Part shown: positions 1 through 10,746 of the stretch, one piece after another
Numbering within the stretch: the stretch's first letter is position 1
Layout of the letters: every line of letters begins with the position of its first letter
Source: Carposina sasakii
Lineage: Eukaryota > Arthropoda > Insecta > Lepidoptera > Carposinidae
Length of the DNA: 64,000 nt
Direction: 5' to 3'
Assembly: GCA_014607495.2 (NCBI GenBank)
Contig: CP053161.1
Location: 7,945,115 to 8,009,114 of the forward strand
Notes under the pieces: model-generated
Seen by the model: only the letters and a program-made list of their open reading frames with translations
The model's database searches: none
What the model was told of the DNA's origin: nothing
Translations under genes and position numbers: made by a program

Positions 1-85
1 ATGTAACGTAAAATTAACATTGTATTGTGGACTTGGTTAAATCAGACTTGATAATAAGGCTGTCTCCCCACCAGAGATGTGCTAG

Positions 86-215
86 AGTCCGTTTCATAGA
101 ATAACTCCTATGCCTGATTTCGGAACTAACATTTTTTGTATGCAGTGACACAGAAAATATGGCCATACACAAAGTAACTAGCGCCATCCTTCGGAACATT
201 CTATGAAACGAACAC
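86..215. repeat. Short TIR element (MITE D, copy 1)
   Basis: The ends are inverted copies of each other around GTTTCATAGAAT: left at 91-102, right as ATTCTATGAAAC at about 199-210. The interior matches a second copy at 46128-46262, including the stretch reading ACTAACAT through CAGTGACACAGAA. No coding capacity is visible. I infer a non-autonomous DNA transposon. Confidence 0.6.
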
Positions 216-567
216 TATGCTACGTTGATATGGATGGATGAATTCGTTGACATCATGAACCAATGAATATGATTGGTGGATCGACGCATCCGTGATAGAT
301 AGATAACACAACATAGCTGATTTTTGGTAAAAAGGCAGCATAAGGGTCCATAAAATAATAATTATGCTCTATCGAATCCGTCGATTCTAGAGATAGATTC
401 TATAGATACATTTCATACATCTATCTATTGAAGATGCGTCGGACGTACCTACTCGTATCTCCGGCCTAGGTATCTTTACCTTTTTCTCTAGTCTTACTAG
501 ATTTAAAAATATATATTAAATATGTAATTTATAAAAAGAGATGGTAAAATTCGTCCCCCGAATAATG

Positions 568-638
568 GACCCGGTAGCTCAGTGGTAAGAGCACTAGCAC
601 GGAATGCAGAGGTCGTGGGTTCGATTCCCACTCGGGTG
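568..638 (+). repeat. tRNA-derived SINE head, copy 1
   Basis: It has an A-box-like TAGCTCAGTGG and a B-box-like GGGTTCGATTCCC, and folds partly like a tRNA with an acceptor stem, D stem and a perfect 5-bp T stem (GTGGG/CCCAC). The first acceptor pair is mismatched, the anticodon stem is weak and position 33 is C rather than U, so a working tRNA is unlikely. It is followed by a T-rich tail also found at 985, 32050, 43430 and 56705. Confidence 0.6.
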
Positions 639-891
639 AAGAATTTTTTCCATGTTCTTTATTAATAATTTTATAATATACAATATCTTGACTAAGATAA
701 ATTTATAAAAACACTTCTCCATTAATATAATCCGTTGGGATATGGTTGATCGTTTCATCTTTAAACATTGTGCTGAGGGATTCAGCTTTGTTTGCCGAGA
801 TTTGGCTAGTGTATAGCTATCGGGATGAAAAAATAACGTTGCCAATATGTAATTTAGAAAAGAGATGGTAAAATTTGTCATCCGAGTAATT
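639..891 (+). repeat. SINE tail/spacer shared with 43130-43345
   Basis: This 250-bp stretch between two tRNA-like heads is nearly identical to 43130-43345, so head plus spacer moved or duplicated as one unit. It contains no open frame of note. Confidence 0.6.
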
Positions 892-962
892 GAGCCGGTA
901 GCTCAGTGGTAAGAGCACTAGCACGGAATGCAGAGGTCGTGGGTTCGATTCCCACTCGGGTG
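892..962 (+). repeat. tRNA-derived SINE head, copy 2
   Basis: It is almost identical to the head at 568-638, with the same A and B boxes and the same weak anticodon stem. Two heads spaced 324 bp apart suggest a tandem SINE dimer. Confidence 0.6.
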
Positions 963-999
963 AATATTTTTTTCCATTTCTTTATTAATAATTTTTAAA

Positions 1000-2712
1000 T
1001 ATATATTTCCTAATGCCTCTTAATGCGGGTGGTCTATTATCTTATTTCTGCATAATAAACCAAAAGATAAATATGGATGCATTAAAAAAACTCTAGATAA
1101 CCATCTTACGTGAGCAAAGTAACGTTTATAATTTATTCTAAAATGCCGATTGTCATAGCTCTGGATCTTACAACGTCATGTTATTTTATGTTTATTTTAC
1201 TAAGGTCAATCACGTGTACTAAATTAAGTAAAACGTTACCGTATATTACGATATCCTCATTTGTCCTATCGTATACTTTGAAAAAAATTGCTACTGAAAT
1301 AGATTCTATAGATGCTCCCTTATCTAATTTTATGTTTGCCAATTACTTAAATCTTGGATACCTAATGTGTTATCTCTGATAAGCTACAAGCTGTGTTGTT
1401 ATTTTTGAGATCAACTGAAAGATATTGTGCGCTAATCAGATTGTTGGTACAACTGGAAAGAAATTTAAAAACTAGTGTTCGCTTGCCACTATACAAGATA
1501 CTCGGATATGGTTTCTCATCAGGAGTCTAGATGCCTTTGATCAGGATCATGAGTTCAGATTCGAGGTTCAGCAGAGGGTTGGACCCAGTGGCAGGCGAAC
1601 ACCATTGGTTACTGGAAAACTTAATGCATGATAAATCTGAACGGGTATTTTCTGAACAAGCTTCTAGATAAGCATGCTCCGCTCCTTCGACCATGTCTTC
1701 ACTCTTCATCAGGTTAAGGTCTGTTCCCATGTGTCCATTTTATTCGTCTGTAAAAGTATCTAATACAGATTATAAATGAAATTGTATTAGGCGTTACAAT
1801 TCGGAAGTTCAAACATTCATGCTCGGGTCTGGTTTCTCGTGGCGATTGTAGTTAGTGCAAGTGCCTGTTTTCGCAGTTATGAGTTATCAGATCCGAGGGT
1901 CAGTGGAGGGTGTAGGGTCCGGTGGTGGGCGCACCCATAGTGAATAATACAGATTAGTAAAACGGAATGCACATGTGCCCATTCACATTATGGTCTTCAT
2001 TTTACTGGTGTGTTTTAAAAAACCTATCAGATAAAACGGAGAAAGCATGATTACGAGTATGTGAACAGGTCCTTAGACGCGCGTTGGTAAAATATGATCT
2101 CCTAGCTAGCCTATCCGACTACATACACATTCTACTTACTACTTACACATAAGGGTTATAAAATTGTATTTTATATTGATTATACATATATTATTATGAC
2201 CTTATCTACCGTGGTTGATTTAATTATGTTTATTTTTTATAGACACTTACGTAATTTAATTATACATTTATTATATAATAAGTACTTAATTATAGAATGG
2301 CTTGGGTGCCTTACTGGTATTTCTGGTAAAACATTTTTGGTGATAGAGTACTATTTGGTTAACTGCAGTGGTGTTTTCATGAGGAATATAGAGTGATGTT
2401 TTATTTTAACAAGTGGTTTTTCAAGGGTAAGTTTGAAGTGCTATATTTTTCTTCTATAACTGTATTACTGTAATATTATTTATGGATTTTATAAATCCTA
2501 AATCAAATGTGCATGATGTCATAGAGGAATAAAATACTATTCCTCTATGATGATGTTTACTAATCTACCTATACATATATAAAAGGCAATATTTTTAATA
2601 GCTTTATAACACCCCGTCGTTTTTGCGTCGGGGGTTAAAAAATAACGAATAACGAATGGTTTGGTGGAATAACGCACGTGTCATCCTAATCTCACTTTAT
2701 AATATATATTTT

Positions 2713-2714
<2 letters not shown>
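1000..2714. other. Non-coding stretch, no gene seen
   Basis: AT-rich sequence. The small open frames (for example 1110-1379 plus and 2196-2396 plus) match no family I recognise and have no convincing splice context. I searched the plus strand here for the first-helix exon of the SLC22 gene at 3084 and found none. Confidence 0.5.
2519..2550. repeat. Perfect 13-bp hairpin (ATAGAGGAATA family)
   Basis: TCATAGAGGAATA at 2519-2531 pairs with TATTCCTCTATGA at 2538-2550 around a 6-nt loop. The same core hairpin recurs at 23718-23759, and a half site lies at about 10328. Confidence 0.65.

Positions 2715-2744
<30 letters not shown>
2715..2744. repeat. (TA)n microsatellite
   Basis: An uninterrupted run of alternating TA of about 30 bp. 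Confidence 0.9.
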
Positions 2745-2746
<2 letters not shown>

Positions 2747-3083
2747 TATTTTTAATGCAATTATTAGCAAAACAATATACCTATACTACATTGTATTTAT
2801 TAACTACTTAATAATTACTCTTATCAGGTAATTCACTTTATTACCATATTACCATGAGGTTATAAGAGTAATATGCGTAAGAAAACGTCAATAGCCGTAG
2901 TACCTAAGTGGAACAATTTTATTGTGATGGAAAGATAAACTCTTTTAACCTATTAATACGGCTTCCTAAATAGAGCAGATGGTGCATTAGCACCATCGAT
3001 ATCATTTAGCACATGTCAAAGGTGAACTAAATTTAAAGTTGCTCAATATACACACGAACTAATATTCAACTTTTACGTTTCAG

Positions 3084-4578
3084 GTGCTTTTTGCCAGCAG
3101 TCGACAGTGTAAATTACATAGAAAGTTGGAATTCTTCCGTGGTGCTCGCCGCAATACCTCTAAACCAGCATGGGAAATTGGAGTCCTGCAAGATGTACGG
3201 CGAGAATAAGACCTTGGAGGACTGTCAGTCATGGGTATATGACACCCAGTTTTACACTTCATCACGGGGCATTGAATGGGACTTCGTCTGCAGTAGAAGA
3301 TGGATGGGTGCCGCAGCGCAAACTGCTTACATGTTCGGCGTAGTCCTCGGCTCGCTCATACTTGGCCGCCTTTGCGACAAGTACGGAAGGAAAACTGTAT
3401 TCGTTTGGTCTGGAGTTCTCCAACTTGCTCTAGGAATCGCCGTAGCATTTAGTGCAGATTATTACACTTTCATCGCCATTCGATTCTTGTACGGAATTTT
3501 CGGTTCAGGGTCATACATAGCCGGTTTTGTTCTTACTATGGAAATTGTGGGATCAAGTAAACGCACATTATGTGGCGTTACATTTCAAATTATGTTTGCT
3601 ATCGGCATAATGCTTCTAGCAGCTTGGGGATATCTTATAGACAATAGATTTTATTTACAAATTGTCTATGCACTTCATGCAGCAATATTACTGCCTCATT
3701 GGTTTTTAATGGACGAGTCACCGCGTTGGCTTTGGGCACAGGGACGAGCTCGCGAATCCGTCGCTGTTATAGAGAAAGCACTAAAAATTAATAGATCTAA
3801 TGAAATCATAGATACTCCAGCTTTAGTATCGCATTGTAAGGCTACATGTGCGAAGTACACAGATGACCATGTAGCTGGCACATTAGATTTATTCAAAACT
3901 CGTAATATGCTGAAGAAATCTTTAATCATCTGCGGCTGTTGGTTTGCAAATTCTGTAGTTTATTATGGCCTGTCCCTCAACACCGGTAAACTCAATGGTA
4001 ATCCATACTTCATTATGTTTCTAATGGGCGTCGTGGAACTTCCGAGCTATGTAATTATCTTGTATTTCTTAGATCGTATGGGTCATCGAGCTCTTATAAG
4101 CGTAATGATGTTATTGGGTGGAATCTCTTGTTTGATAGTAGTAGCTCTACCACACGGGTCCAATTCGTCTACAGGAGTGGTCATGGTCGGAAAATTATTT
4201 ATTTCGGGATCTTATTCCATTATTTACAAATACTCAGCGGAGCTATTTCCAACGGTAGTGCGCAGTTCTGGCGTAGGACTGGGCAGTATGTGCGCCAGTG
4301 TGTCCGGAGCGTTGACTCCCCTGATAAGTTTACTCGACACTTTGAATCCTAAGATACCAACGATTATATTTGGATTTCTGGCCCTTCTCTCTGGCTTGTC
4401 AACATTTTTATTACCAGAAACTGTAGGCAGAAATCTTCCCCAATCTTTGGAGGATGGAGAGAAGTTTGGTGTTGGAGACACTTGTTTTACAAACTGCAGC
4501 GGTCGAAGGATGAGTGCTGACAGTGTGGAACTACCAGAAACTATGGTGCCACTTGAATCCATGGAAAAGAAACATTGA
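3084..4578 (+). CDS. SLC22-family organic cation transporter, 3'-terminal exon (gene 1, 5' exon not seen)
   Basis: Encodes a major facilitator superfamily membrane transporter of the organic cation/anion (SLC22, insect Orct-like) family, expected to move small organic ions across the plasma membrane. The exon opens after a TTTCAG acceptor at 3083 with phase 2, the first full codon being Cys, and runs intronless for 497 codons to TGA at 4576. Visible marks are a Cys-containing extracellular loop, WMGAAAQTAYM at the start of helix 2, DKYGRKT in the helix 2-3 loop, MDESPRWLW after helix 6, AELFPTVVR in the second half and LPETVGRNLPQS at the C-terminus. The N-terminus and first helix must come from an upstream exon that I could not find in 1-3083. 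Closest relative is the exon at 8132-9647, sharing most motifs plus C-terminal GDTCFT and MVPL. The substrate cannot be told. A one-residue gap relative to gene 2 falls in FGSGSYI. Confidence 0.9.
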
Positions 4579-4683
4579 CAAATGGATCGAAAATCTCGTA
4601 TTGAATTACTTTAGTTCTTTATTAGAACTTTAGAAGACAAGATCCATACTTTAAATACTTACGTACTACTTAATACATACAGA

Positions 4684-4945
4684 TATACATACAGATGTGT
4701 TCCCGAAATGGGGCTGGACCATAGAATGCTATACGTGGCTGTGGAAGTCAGCAGAGGGACAAGAGGGTCTTGGTGTTTTGTAGGCGATGGACTGACCGCC
4801 TGTCACTACTAACCGAACTTGTAATCTCAACTATACCCTCAAAATTGGTCAGAAGTGGCACCATGTGGTTCTATCGGCCCTTGGTGCTCTGCCTACCCCG
4901 TAAGGGATAGAGGTGTGATTATATATATGTATATATGCAGCTGTG
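4684..4945 (+). repeat. Interspersed repeat K, copy 1
   Basis: Shares the stretch with CAGAAGTGGCACCATGTGG, GGCCCTTGGTGCTC and CCCCGTAAGGGAT with 27340-27440 (same strand) and with 39250-39400 and 55270-55450 (opposite strand). It lies in the likely 3' untranslated or flanking sequence of the transporter ending at 4578. The family name is not known to me. Confidence 0.6.
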
Positions 4946-4959
4946 GAATCTTCTTTATG

Positions 4960-5095
4960 GTGTTATGGTTCTCTATGGACAAATGCAATAGATCAGTGAC
5001 AAGGAGGTAGTATATCGCCTAAGGGAATGCCCAAGTTCCTTAGTCGACTCTTACAACGTACACGGAAGGAGATGCAGCCCTGCGAGTAGGTAAAA
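4960..5095 (+). repeat. Interspersed repeat I (ATCGCCTGAGAGAA family)
   Basis: Contains the hallmark 'gtgacaa ... atcgcctaagggaatgccc ... ttccttag' seen again near 7240, 25690, 33505, 38160, 42930 (reverse) and 48230 (reverse). I infer a SINE-like family. Confidence 0.5.
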
Positions 5096-5557
5096 AAATG
5101 TAAATTATATTAAAGTAAAAATATGTACTGGCATAGAGAGTAAGGGAAGGGTACTCTACGTATTGCTCCAACATGTTGTCGATCTTGATCTACCTAATCA
5201 ATGCTGTAGCCTTTTACAAAGTATCCATACCTGCTTGATTAATGTTTCATGATAATAATATAATACTTTATATAGATCAAGCAAAAAACAGCACTATTTC
5301 ATAAGCAGTAAATTTTTCTGATAAAGGTAGAGTTGTACCTACTCACCTATATGTAATACCTACTCAAAACTTTCGAGTATCTACATATAACATACATTTT
5401 AATATCTATAATAAGTTCTGTATTTATTATATTGTGTTAGCATGCATGCATGCTACAATAAAAATATTAATTTGAACGTTACTTGCCAGAAAAATCTCTC
5501 TGTTCTAACATTTTTTCGTTATCATGTTAGTACAATTTAGTAGATAAGTAGTTAAGT

Positions 5558-5660
5558 TCATCATCCTATTGCAGTCCACTGCTGCTGGACGTTGGCCTCC
5601 CCCAGGGCTCACCACTAGACTGTCATGGGGGGTATTTGCCCATAGTCACTATGCAAGTAG
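5558..5660 (+). repeat. RTE-related SINE J fragment
   Basis: Carries the 'cctattgcagtccactg ... ctggacg ... ggcctcccccag' block common in lepidopteran genomes, also present at 14775-15035, 26515-26755, 40600-40665 and 63112-63175. It resembles, in reverse, the 3' end of the RTE fragment at 13990-14330. Confidence 0.6.
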
Positions 5661-5983
5661 TTAAGTTACTATCTAGTTAATACCTAGCTGTATTATTGAT
5701 TACATATATAGCTAAATAAGTAGGATACAAATAAAATCATCGAATTTTAGAATTTCTTTTAAATGTCTAGTCAAAAATAAAAAACGCTGATGTTCAATAG
5801 ATTTTACTACTTTTTGTTTTGTATAGCTAACAATATAAAATTAAGTAGGCAATAGGACAAAAAATTGTTATGTCTACAGGTAATCTTTTAAAACTATATT
5901 TTAGTTCCCTAGTCAATCTAAGTCGTTACACCATACTCGTATATCCACAATAAATATAAGTAAACATGGTGTGTATACTATAA

Positions 5984-6369
5984 TACAGGGTGATTTTTGG
6001 TCGTCAACGTTCCCGAAAACTACGGAATCTCCTCATCATCACGATCATTTTTTTCCATGGAAGCATACCTGGATACCTGGGAAGTGTCTGGTTCTCAAGA
6101 TATTAGGGTCCAAAGTTAAGTAAATAGACTGCGTTTTTCTGCTTAAATGCATATAGACACGCGTAGCAAGATTTTTTTACGAGAAATAATTAATATCTTT
6201 CTATGATAAAACTAGCATATACACTGGACACTATAAATTTCGCCCGACCAAGAAATGAAAAAAAAAAATTACATCGTTTCTCAGCATTTTTTTGGCATAA
6301 ACTTACTTTCTTTGATATATAGAGTACGTACCCTTCGTTAAGGGTGGCAACGAAAAAACACCCTGTATA
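5984..6369 (+). mobile_element. MITE B, copy 1 (TIR TACAGGGTG...)
   Basis: Non-autonomous element of about 385 bp. It starts TACAGGGTGATTTTTGG and ends CACCCTGTA, with imperfect 24-bp inverted termini and TA at both edges. The interior is shared with copies at 22661, 24863 (reverse), 41544, 49648 and 63631. No transposase is encoded. I infer Tc1/mariner-like mobilisation from the TA flank. Confidence 0.75.
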
Positions 6370-6714
6370 CATCAAAGTAATTACATATTTTCTCCTTCGA
6401 GAAAATGGTAGTACCTGTATACGTCTAATACGTCTCTATGTAACTTGGTATAAATAAGTAGAGCTCTAATTTTTGCTCATTTACGTAATGTGTCATCTTG
6501 TTATTTTAGTTACGAGTAGGTAGTTTCTACGTAGTTGCGTAATACATGCTATACCGACATCTAGTGTAAAATTAATTAATAAGTATGCAAAATTAATTAT
6601 GTACATACTTTCTGTTATTTTTTTAAGCAGTGCAGCAAGTGTAATCACACTTTAAAGGCAAGTCAACGCAATATGGGGCCTTAGATAAAGTAACGTTATC
6701 TCTCTAAGGAATCG

Positions 6715-6830
6715 ATATCGTCAGAGGTTCGCCACCGTCACGTTTGCTCCAATGGGAAGCCTTCATTTTGACGCGTTCGTCTTGACTTGTCACGTGATGA
6801 ATTTCAACCGCTATTGCAACTAACAAATAA
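6715..6830 (-). repeat. Inverted copy of the 10640-10735 repeat
   Basis: The reverse complement of this stretch shares CAATAGCGGTT, TCACGTGA, AAAATGAAGGCT and GAGCAAAC, in that order, with 10640-10735. The pair lies in inverted orientation either side of the transporter at 8132-9647. Confidence 0.5.
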
Positions 6831-7234
6831 TAAAAAGGAATATATAAAAAAAATGTCAATCGATAAATAAGTTGTGTATGCTTTCATATCAAATAAATTA
6901 TTTAAATTGGTGGGAATGTTGCGATAACGAATGTCGATGCCAAACGATGTTACATTGTCTGAGTACCCTAATTTCAAATGTCTCTTACTTCATGGTAAAA
7001 TGTACCTAAAATAAGCTTTAGTATGTTTTTATTTAACTTCTTTTTTTATATCTACTCTATGTGCCTTTAGTTGAATGGAGATATTTGTGTCACGCTTTTA
7101 AAAAATAATAAAAAATGTATGATCATTTTATAATTTATTTTAAGAGTCTACCTTCTAACTCTTGATATCTACCTACCTAGACTAAATCTTAACAAACATA
7201 CATACCTATAGGTAAATCTTCACATGGCTGTGTT

Positions 7235-7340
7235 CTAAAAATGAGTTGCAAGATCACGAAGGAGATCTTTACAGCCACGTTTAACATAGCTACATCAGTG
7301 ATAATTTGCTAGCTCATCGCCTGAGAGAACGGTATATTAA
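7235..7340 (+). repeat. Interspersed repeat I fragment
   Basis: Contains the 'agatcacgaaggagatc ... catcgcctgagagaac' signature of family I. Confidence 0.5.
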
Positions 7341-7668
7341 TTAATGTTAAGTTTAGCTTAGCTATGTTACCTAAGCGACATCGTGACAGAGATTCGACAA
7401 ATATTGGGCCGAGAAGCCAATCGCAGAAGCATGTAGTTATGTTATGACATAACATACCTAGTTATGAAAACGTATTTACTGTGTAAAATCCAAAAAAACC
7501 CAAAGAATAATGCTATTTTATTATCTATTACCTCATTTTTCTTTAGGAATAACATGATTTAGGTACTCTCCTCTGCAAATACGCTGATGGCAGATACAGA
7601 CGTCTTATAACTACAGATAATGAAATGAATGTACCTACCTACACATCCTCAAAAGTCATATTTCAATA

Positions 7669-7857
7669 GGCTGATTACGTATCTAGCAACAGCAAAGTAG
7701 TAGCAATGCGACTACGAAAATTGTAAATACAATATGCGCGTTCAAATTCCTTTAACGTTACTTTTACTTAATACGAATTTTACAAGCAATCAGCGAATAT
7801 AGAAACAACTTTTGCTATCTCATTGCTTTTCCTATATTTAGGTACCTAATACGGGGG
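7669..7857. mobile_element. MITE C, copy 1
   Basis: About 190 bp. The ends are CTGATTACGTA on the left and TAATACGGGGG on the right, with TIR-adjacent 'agcaatgcgactacgaaaa' on the left and 'ttttgctatctcattgct' on the right. It is related to 31736-31926, 33614-33792 and 57981-58166 and is the most diverged copy. Confidence 0.55.
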
Positions 7858-8131
7858 TCGGGTACATCCGCCACCGGCGGCGTAGGCGCGGTCGCCCGCG
7901 CCATGTAGATGAGGTATTACGGCGTGGAGGGGTGCTTACTACGCGTAGCGTGTGCTACGAATTACGAATTCGACTACGACAGGAGCGAACATTTAGATCT
8001 GTGTCTAATGTCTATCCAGTATTTTAAATTCTTGAGGTACTATTATGAGGAGCTTATAATAATCCCTCTTTATTTCAATCAACAAGTTGGCATAGCTTGC
8101 ATCTTATTCCAAACTTCTGTTTTCTTTTCAG

Positions 8132-9647
8132 ATGCTACATACAGGGCGTAGACAACGGCACCGTAACATTATGGAATGCCACAGAACTGTTTCAGTACAT
8201 ACCAGTGAATTCCGATGTATTATCTAGTTGCGAGATGTACACCAATGCATATCGTAACGAAACTACAACATGTGAGAAATGGGTCTACTCTACAGAATAC
8301 CGTTCGTCATCACGAGCGATCGAATGGAATCTCGTCTGCGGCAACCGGTGGATGGGTGCTCTAGCTCAGACCGCATACATGATGGGAGTGTTTACTGGTG
8401 CGGTGGTGCTTGGAGGAATGGCTGACAAATATGGAAGAAAAACTATATTCTGCTGGTCGGCTGTCCTGCAATTAGTATTCGGAGTTTTAGTCGCGTTCAT
8501 GCCAGAATTCTGGTCCTTTTTAACCATACGATTCCTGTACGGTATCTTTGGATCGGCAGGTTCATATATTACTGGTTTTGTATTGACCATGGAAATTGTC
8601 GGAGCTAGTAAGAGAACAGCTTGCGGAGTATTATTCCAAGCGGCTTTTGCTAGCGGCATAATATTAGTCGCCGCATGGGGGGCTATTATAGACGACAGAC
8701 TTATTCTGCAAGTTGTTTACGGCCTTCACAGCCTCTTGCTCATTCCACACATCTGGATTATGGATGAGTCTCCCCGTTGGTTATGGTCGAATGGTAAAGT
8801 TAAAGAGGCCGTAGAAATAGTAGAAAAGGCTTTGAAATGCAATAAGTCCGAGCACATATTAGATCGTGCGGATTTAGTATCAAGAGGTAGAGTTGAAGCC
8901 TCAAAAGCGACCGAAGTAGCCGAGCCCGTAGCTACGGCTGGCACATTGGACTTGTTTAAAACACCGAATATGAGGAATAAAACATTAAACGTATGTTTGT
9001 GTTGGTTCGCAAACTCCATTGCTTATTACGGACTAACACTTAGCGCAGGTAAATTGCAGGGTAACCCTTATCTGATTATAGCCATTTTCGGTTTCGTTGA
9101 ATTTCCGAGCTATGCTGCAGTAATTTACTTCCTGGACATTTGGGGAAGACGGCCATTAATAAGTTCTATGATGTTGATAGGAGGAATCGCCTGTATTGCA
9201 GCGACCATATTGCCTTCTGGAAGTACAGCATCCACAGCAGTTGTAGTAGCTGGTAAACTGTTGATAGCTGGATCTTTTGCCATAATATATAACTACTCTG
9301 CAGAACTGTTTCCCACGGTGGTTCGTAATTCAGCGTTAGGCTTAGGTTCAATGTGCGCAAGGCTTTCAGGTGCACTCACACCTTTAATCACATTGTTGGA
9401 TTCTTTTGATCCTAAAGTCCCTGCTATAATATTTGGCATAGTCACCATCCTGTCGGGCTTCCTTTGTTTATTCTTACCGGAGACTATGAACCAGCCGATG
9501 CCACAGAGTCTGGCGGATGGAGAAACATTTGGAAAGGGTGACACTTGTTTTACAAGCTGTCTAGGAAAGAAACGGAGTAATACGAGTGACGACAATAAGG
9601 GGGCGGAGTCTATGGTTCCGTTACAGGATATGAGTAGGAAATTGTAA
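8132..9647 (+). CDS. SLC22-family organic cation transporter, 3'-terminal exon (gene 2, 5' exon not seen)
   Basis: Paralogue of the exon at 3084-4578 in the same orientation. The exon starts after a strong polypyrimidine acceptor (TTTTCTTTTCAG, AG at 8130-8131) in phase 2 with Cys as first full codon, exactly as in gene 1, and gives 504 codons to TAA at 9645. Visible family marks: WMGALAQTAYM, ADKYGRKT, FGSAGSYITG, MDESPRWLW, AELFPTVVRNSALGLGS, LPETMNQPMPQS and a C-terminal GDTCFT...MVPL. This is the MFS region from the first extracellular loop through helix 12, expected in the plasma membrane. The ATG-like reading that starts earlier in this frame lies inside the intron. Upstream sequence back to 4579 gives no convincing first-helix exon, so the N-terminal exon is either far upstream or shared with gene 1. 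A possible poly(A) signal AATAAA is at 10122-10127. Confidence 0.9.
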
Positions 9648-10639
9648 CTTTTGTTCAATTATATGATAAGAGCTTGCTGAAGAAATTGCTTGTTTAATCG
9701 AGTTTATCGTCAAAGAGTGCTAAAAAAGCCGTCCGTTAATTGACATTAGGGTCGATTCCGGCAGTCACACTTAAACCTAGACCTAATCTTAGTCAGTCAG
9801 TCTCTTCGTTCTTAACACAAATGGCTGAGAGAGAAAAGGACAGGTAGGACTAATTTACATTTAGGTTTACGGTGACTTCCGGAATCGACCATACTGTAAC
9901 TAAATAGGTGAAATAATTTTAATATCTGGCCTAAAAAATTGTTAGAACAGTGGTCAAAAATCATCAACTTAATATAAAACGACCCACTCTGTATCTTGCT
10001 AAGAGGTGTAATATTATACAATAATATAAAATAATATTCACATAGCAGGTACGAAAGATTTTACACTCAAGTTAGTTTAGTTATCTGTACAAAGAACATT
10101 GTGATTTTATAGGTATCTTTCAAATAAAATTGTACATAGGTAAAAATAATAAAATTATTAAGTGAAATGTGCCTTTCTAGCTCTAAGTTAAAGTAGTTAG
10201 AGGAAATTATTATGTACATAAATAAATACCTACCTAATTAGGTAATAGGTAAACTTAAGTTAAATAGAAAGTCATAATAATAATTTTAAACAATAGGTAA
10301 TACCTACTTGGGTTGGGTAGGTATAGGCATAGAGGAATAAAAGACAGGTACCTACAGGAAAAGTATTGAAAAACATTGAAAATTATCATTTACATACTTA
10401 TAACTTGTATTTATTCTTATTTTATCGTAATACTGGTACCAGTATCTTTATATTAGACTTAGAACCCACAATTAGGTAAGCAGTTGTGTAAGAAATACTT
10501 AAATATATTTTATAATAAAAATGTACCTACATACATTTTTATTTAGGTATATATTTATGTTCAAATACAAAAAGAAACTGTATAAAGTTTTCTTTGTCGT
10601 TTGGTCTAACCACACAATGCTCAATACGTTTGTTGTCGT
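9648..10639. other. 3' flank of gene 2, no gene seen
   Basis: AT-rich. It contains AATAAA at 10122-10127, a plausible poly(A) signal for the transporter ending at 9647, and a half site of the ATAGAGGAATA hairpin near 10328. Nothing else is supported. Confidence 0.45.
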
Positions 10640-10735
10640 AACTCAATAGCGGTTAGACTCACGTGATTTGGCTATCGCGCGAAAATGAAGGCTCCCTATT
10701 CAAAAAGAGCAAACATTTCGATGATGAACTTCTAC
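10640..10735 (+). repeat. Repeat flanking gene 2 (inverted partner of 6715-6830)
   Basis: Shares ordered blocks with the reverse complement of 6715-6830 and ends immediately before MITE A copy 1. The family is unknown. Confidence 0.45.
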
Positions 10736-10746
10736 GACGAACGATA

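Noticed and set aside
568..962. Two functional tRNA genes
   Set aside because: The acceptor start is mismatched, the anticodon stem is poorly paired and U33 is missing. Copies are embedded in a dispersed repeat.
1110..1379. 89-codon hydrophobic frame before SLC22 gene 1, with a possible AG|GTCAAT junction
   Set aside because: Donor is poor and the peptide lacks the conserved N-terminal SLC22 pattern.
7909..8151. Open frame upstream of SLC22 gene 2 with an AG|GT in the right phase at about 8037, a possible first exon
   Set aside because: Its product has no hydrophobic helix and no family-like G-x-[FY]-G pattern, the implied intron would be only 95 bp, and the donor is weak.
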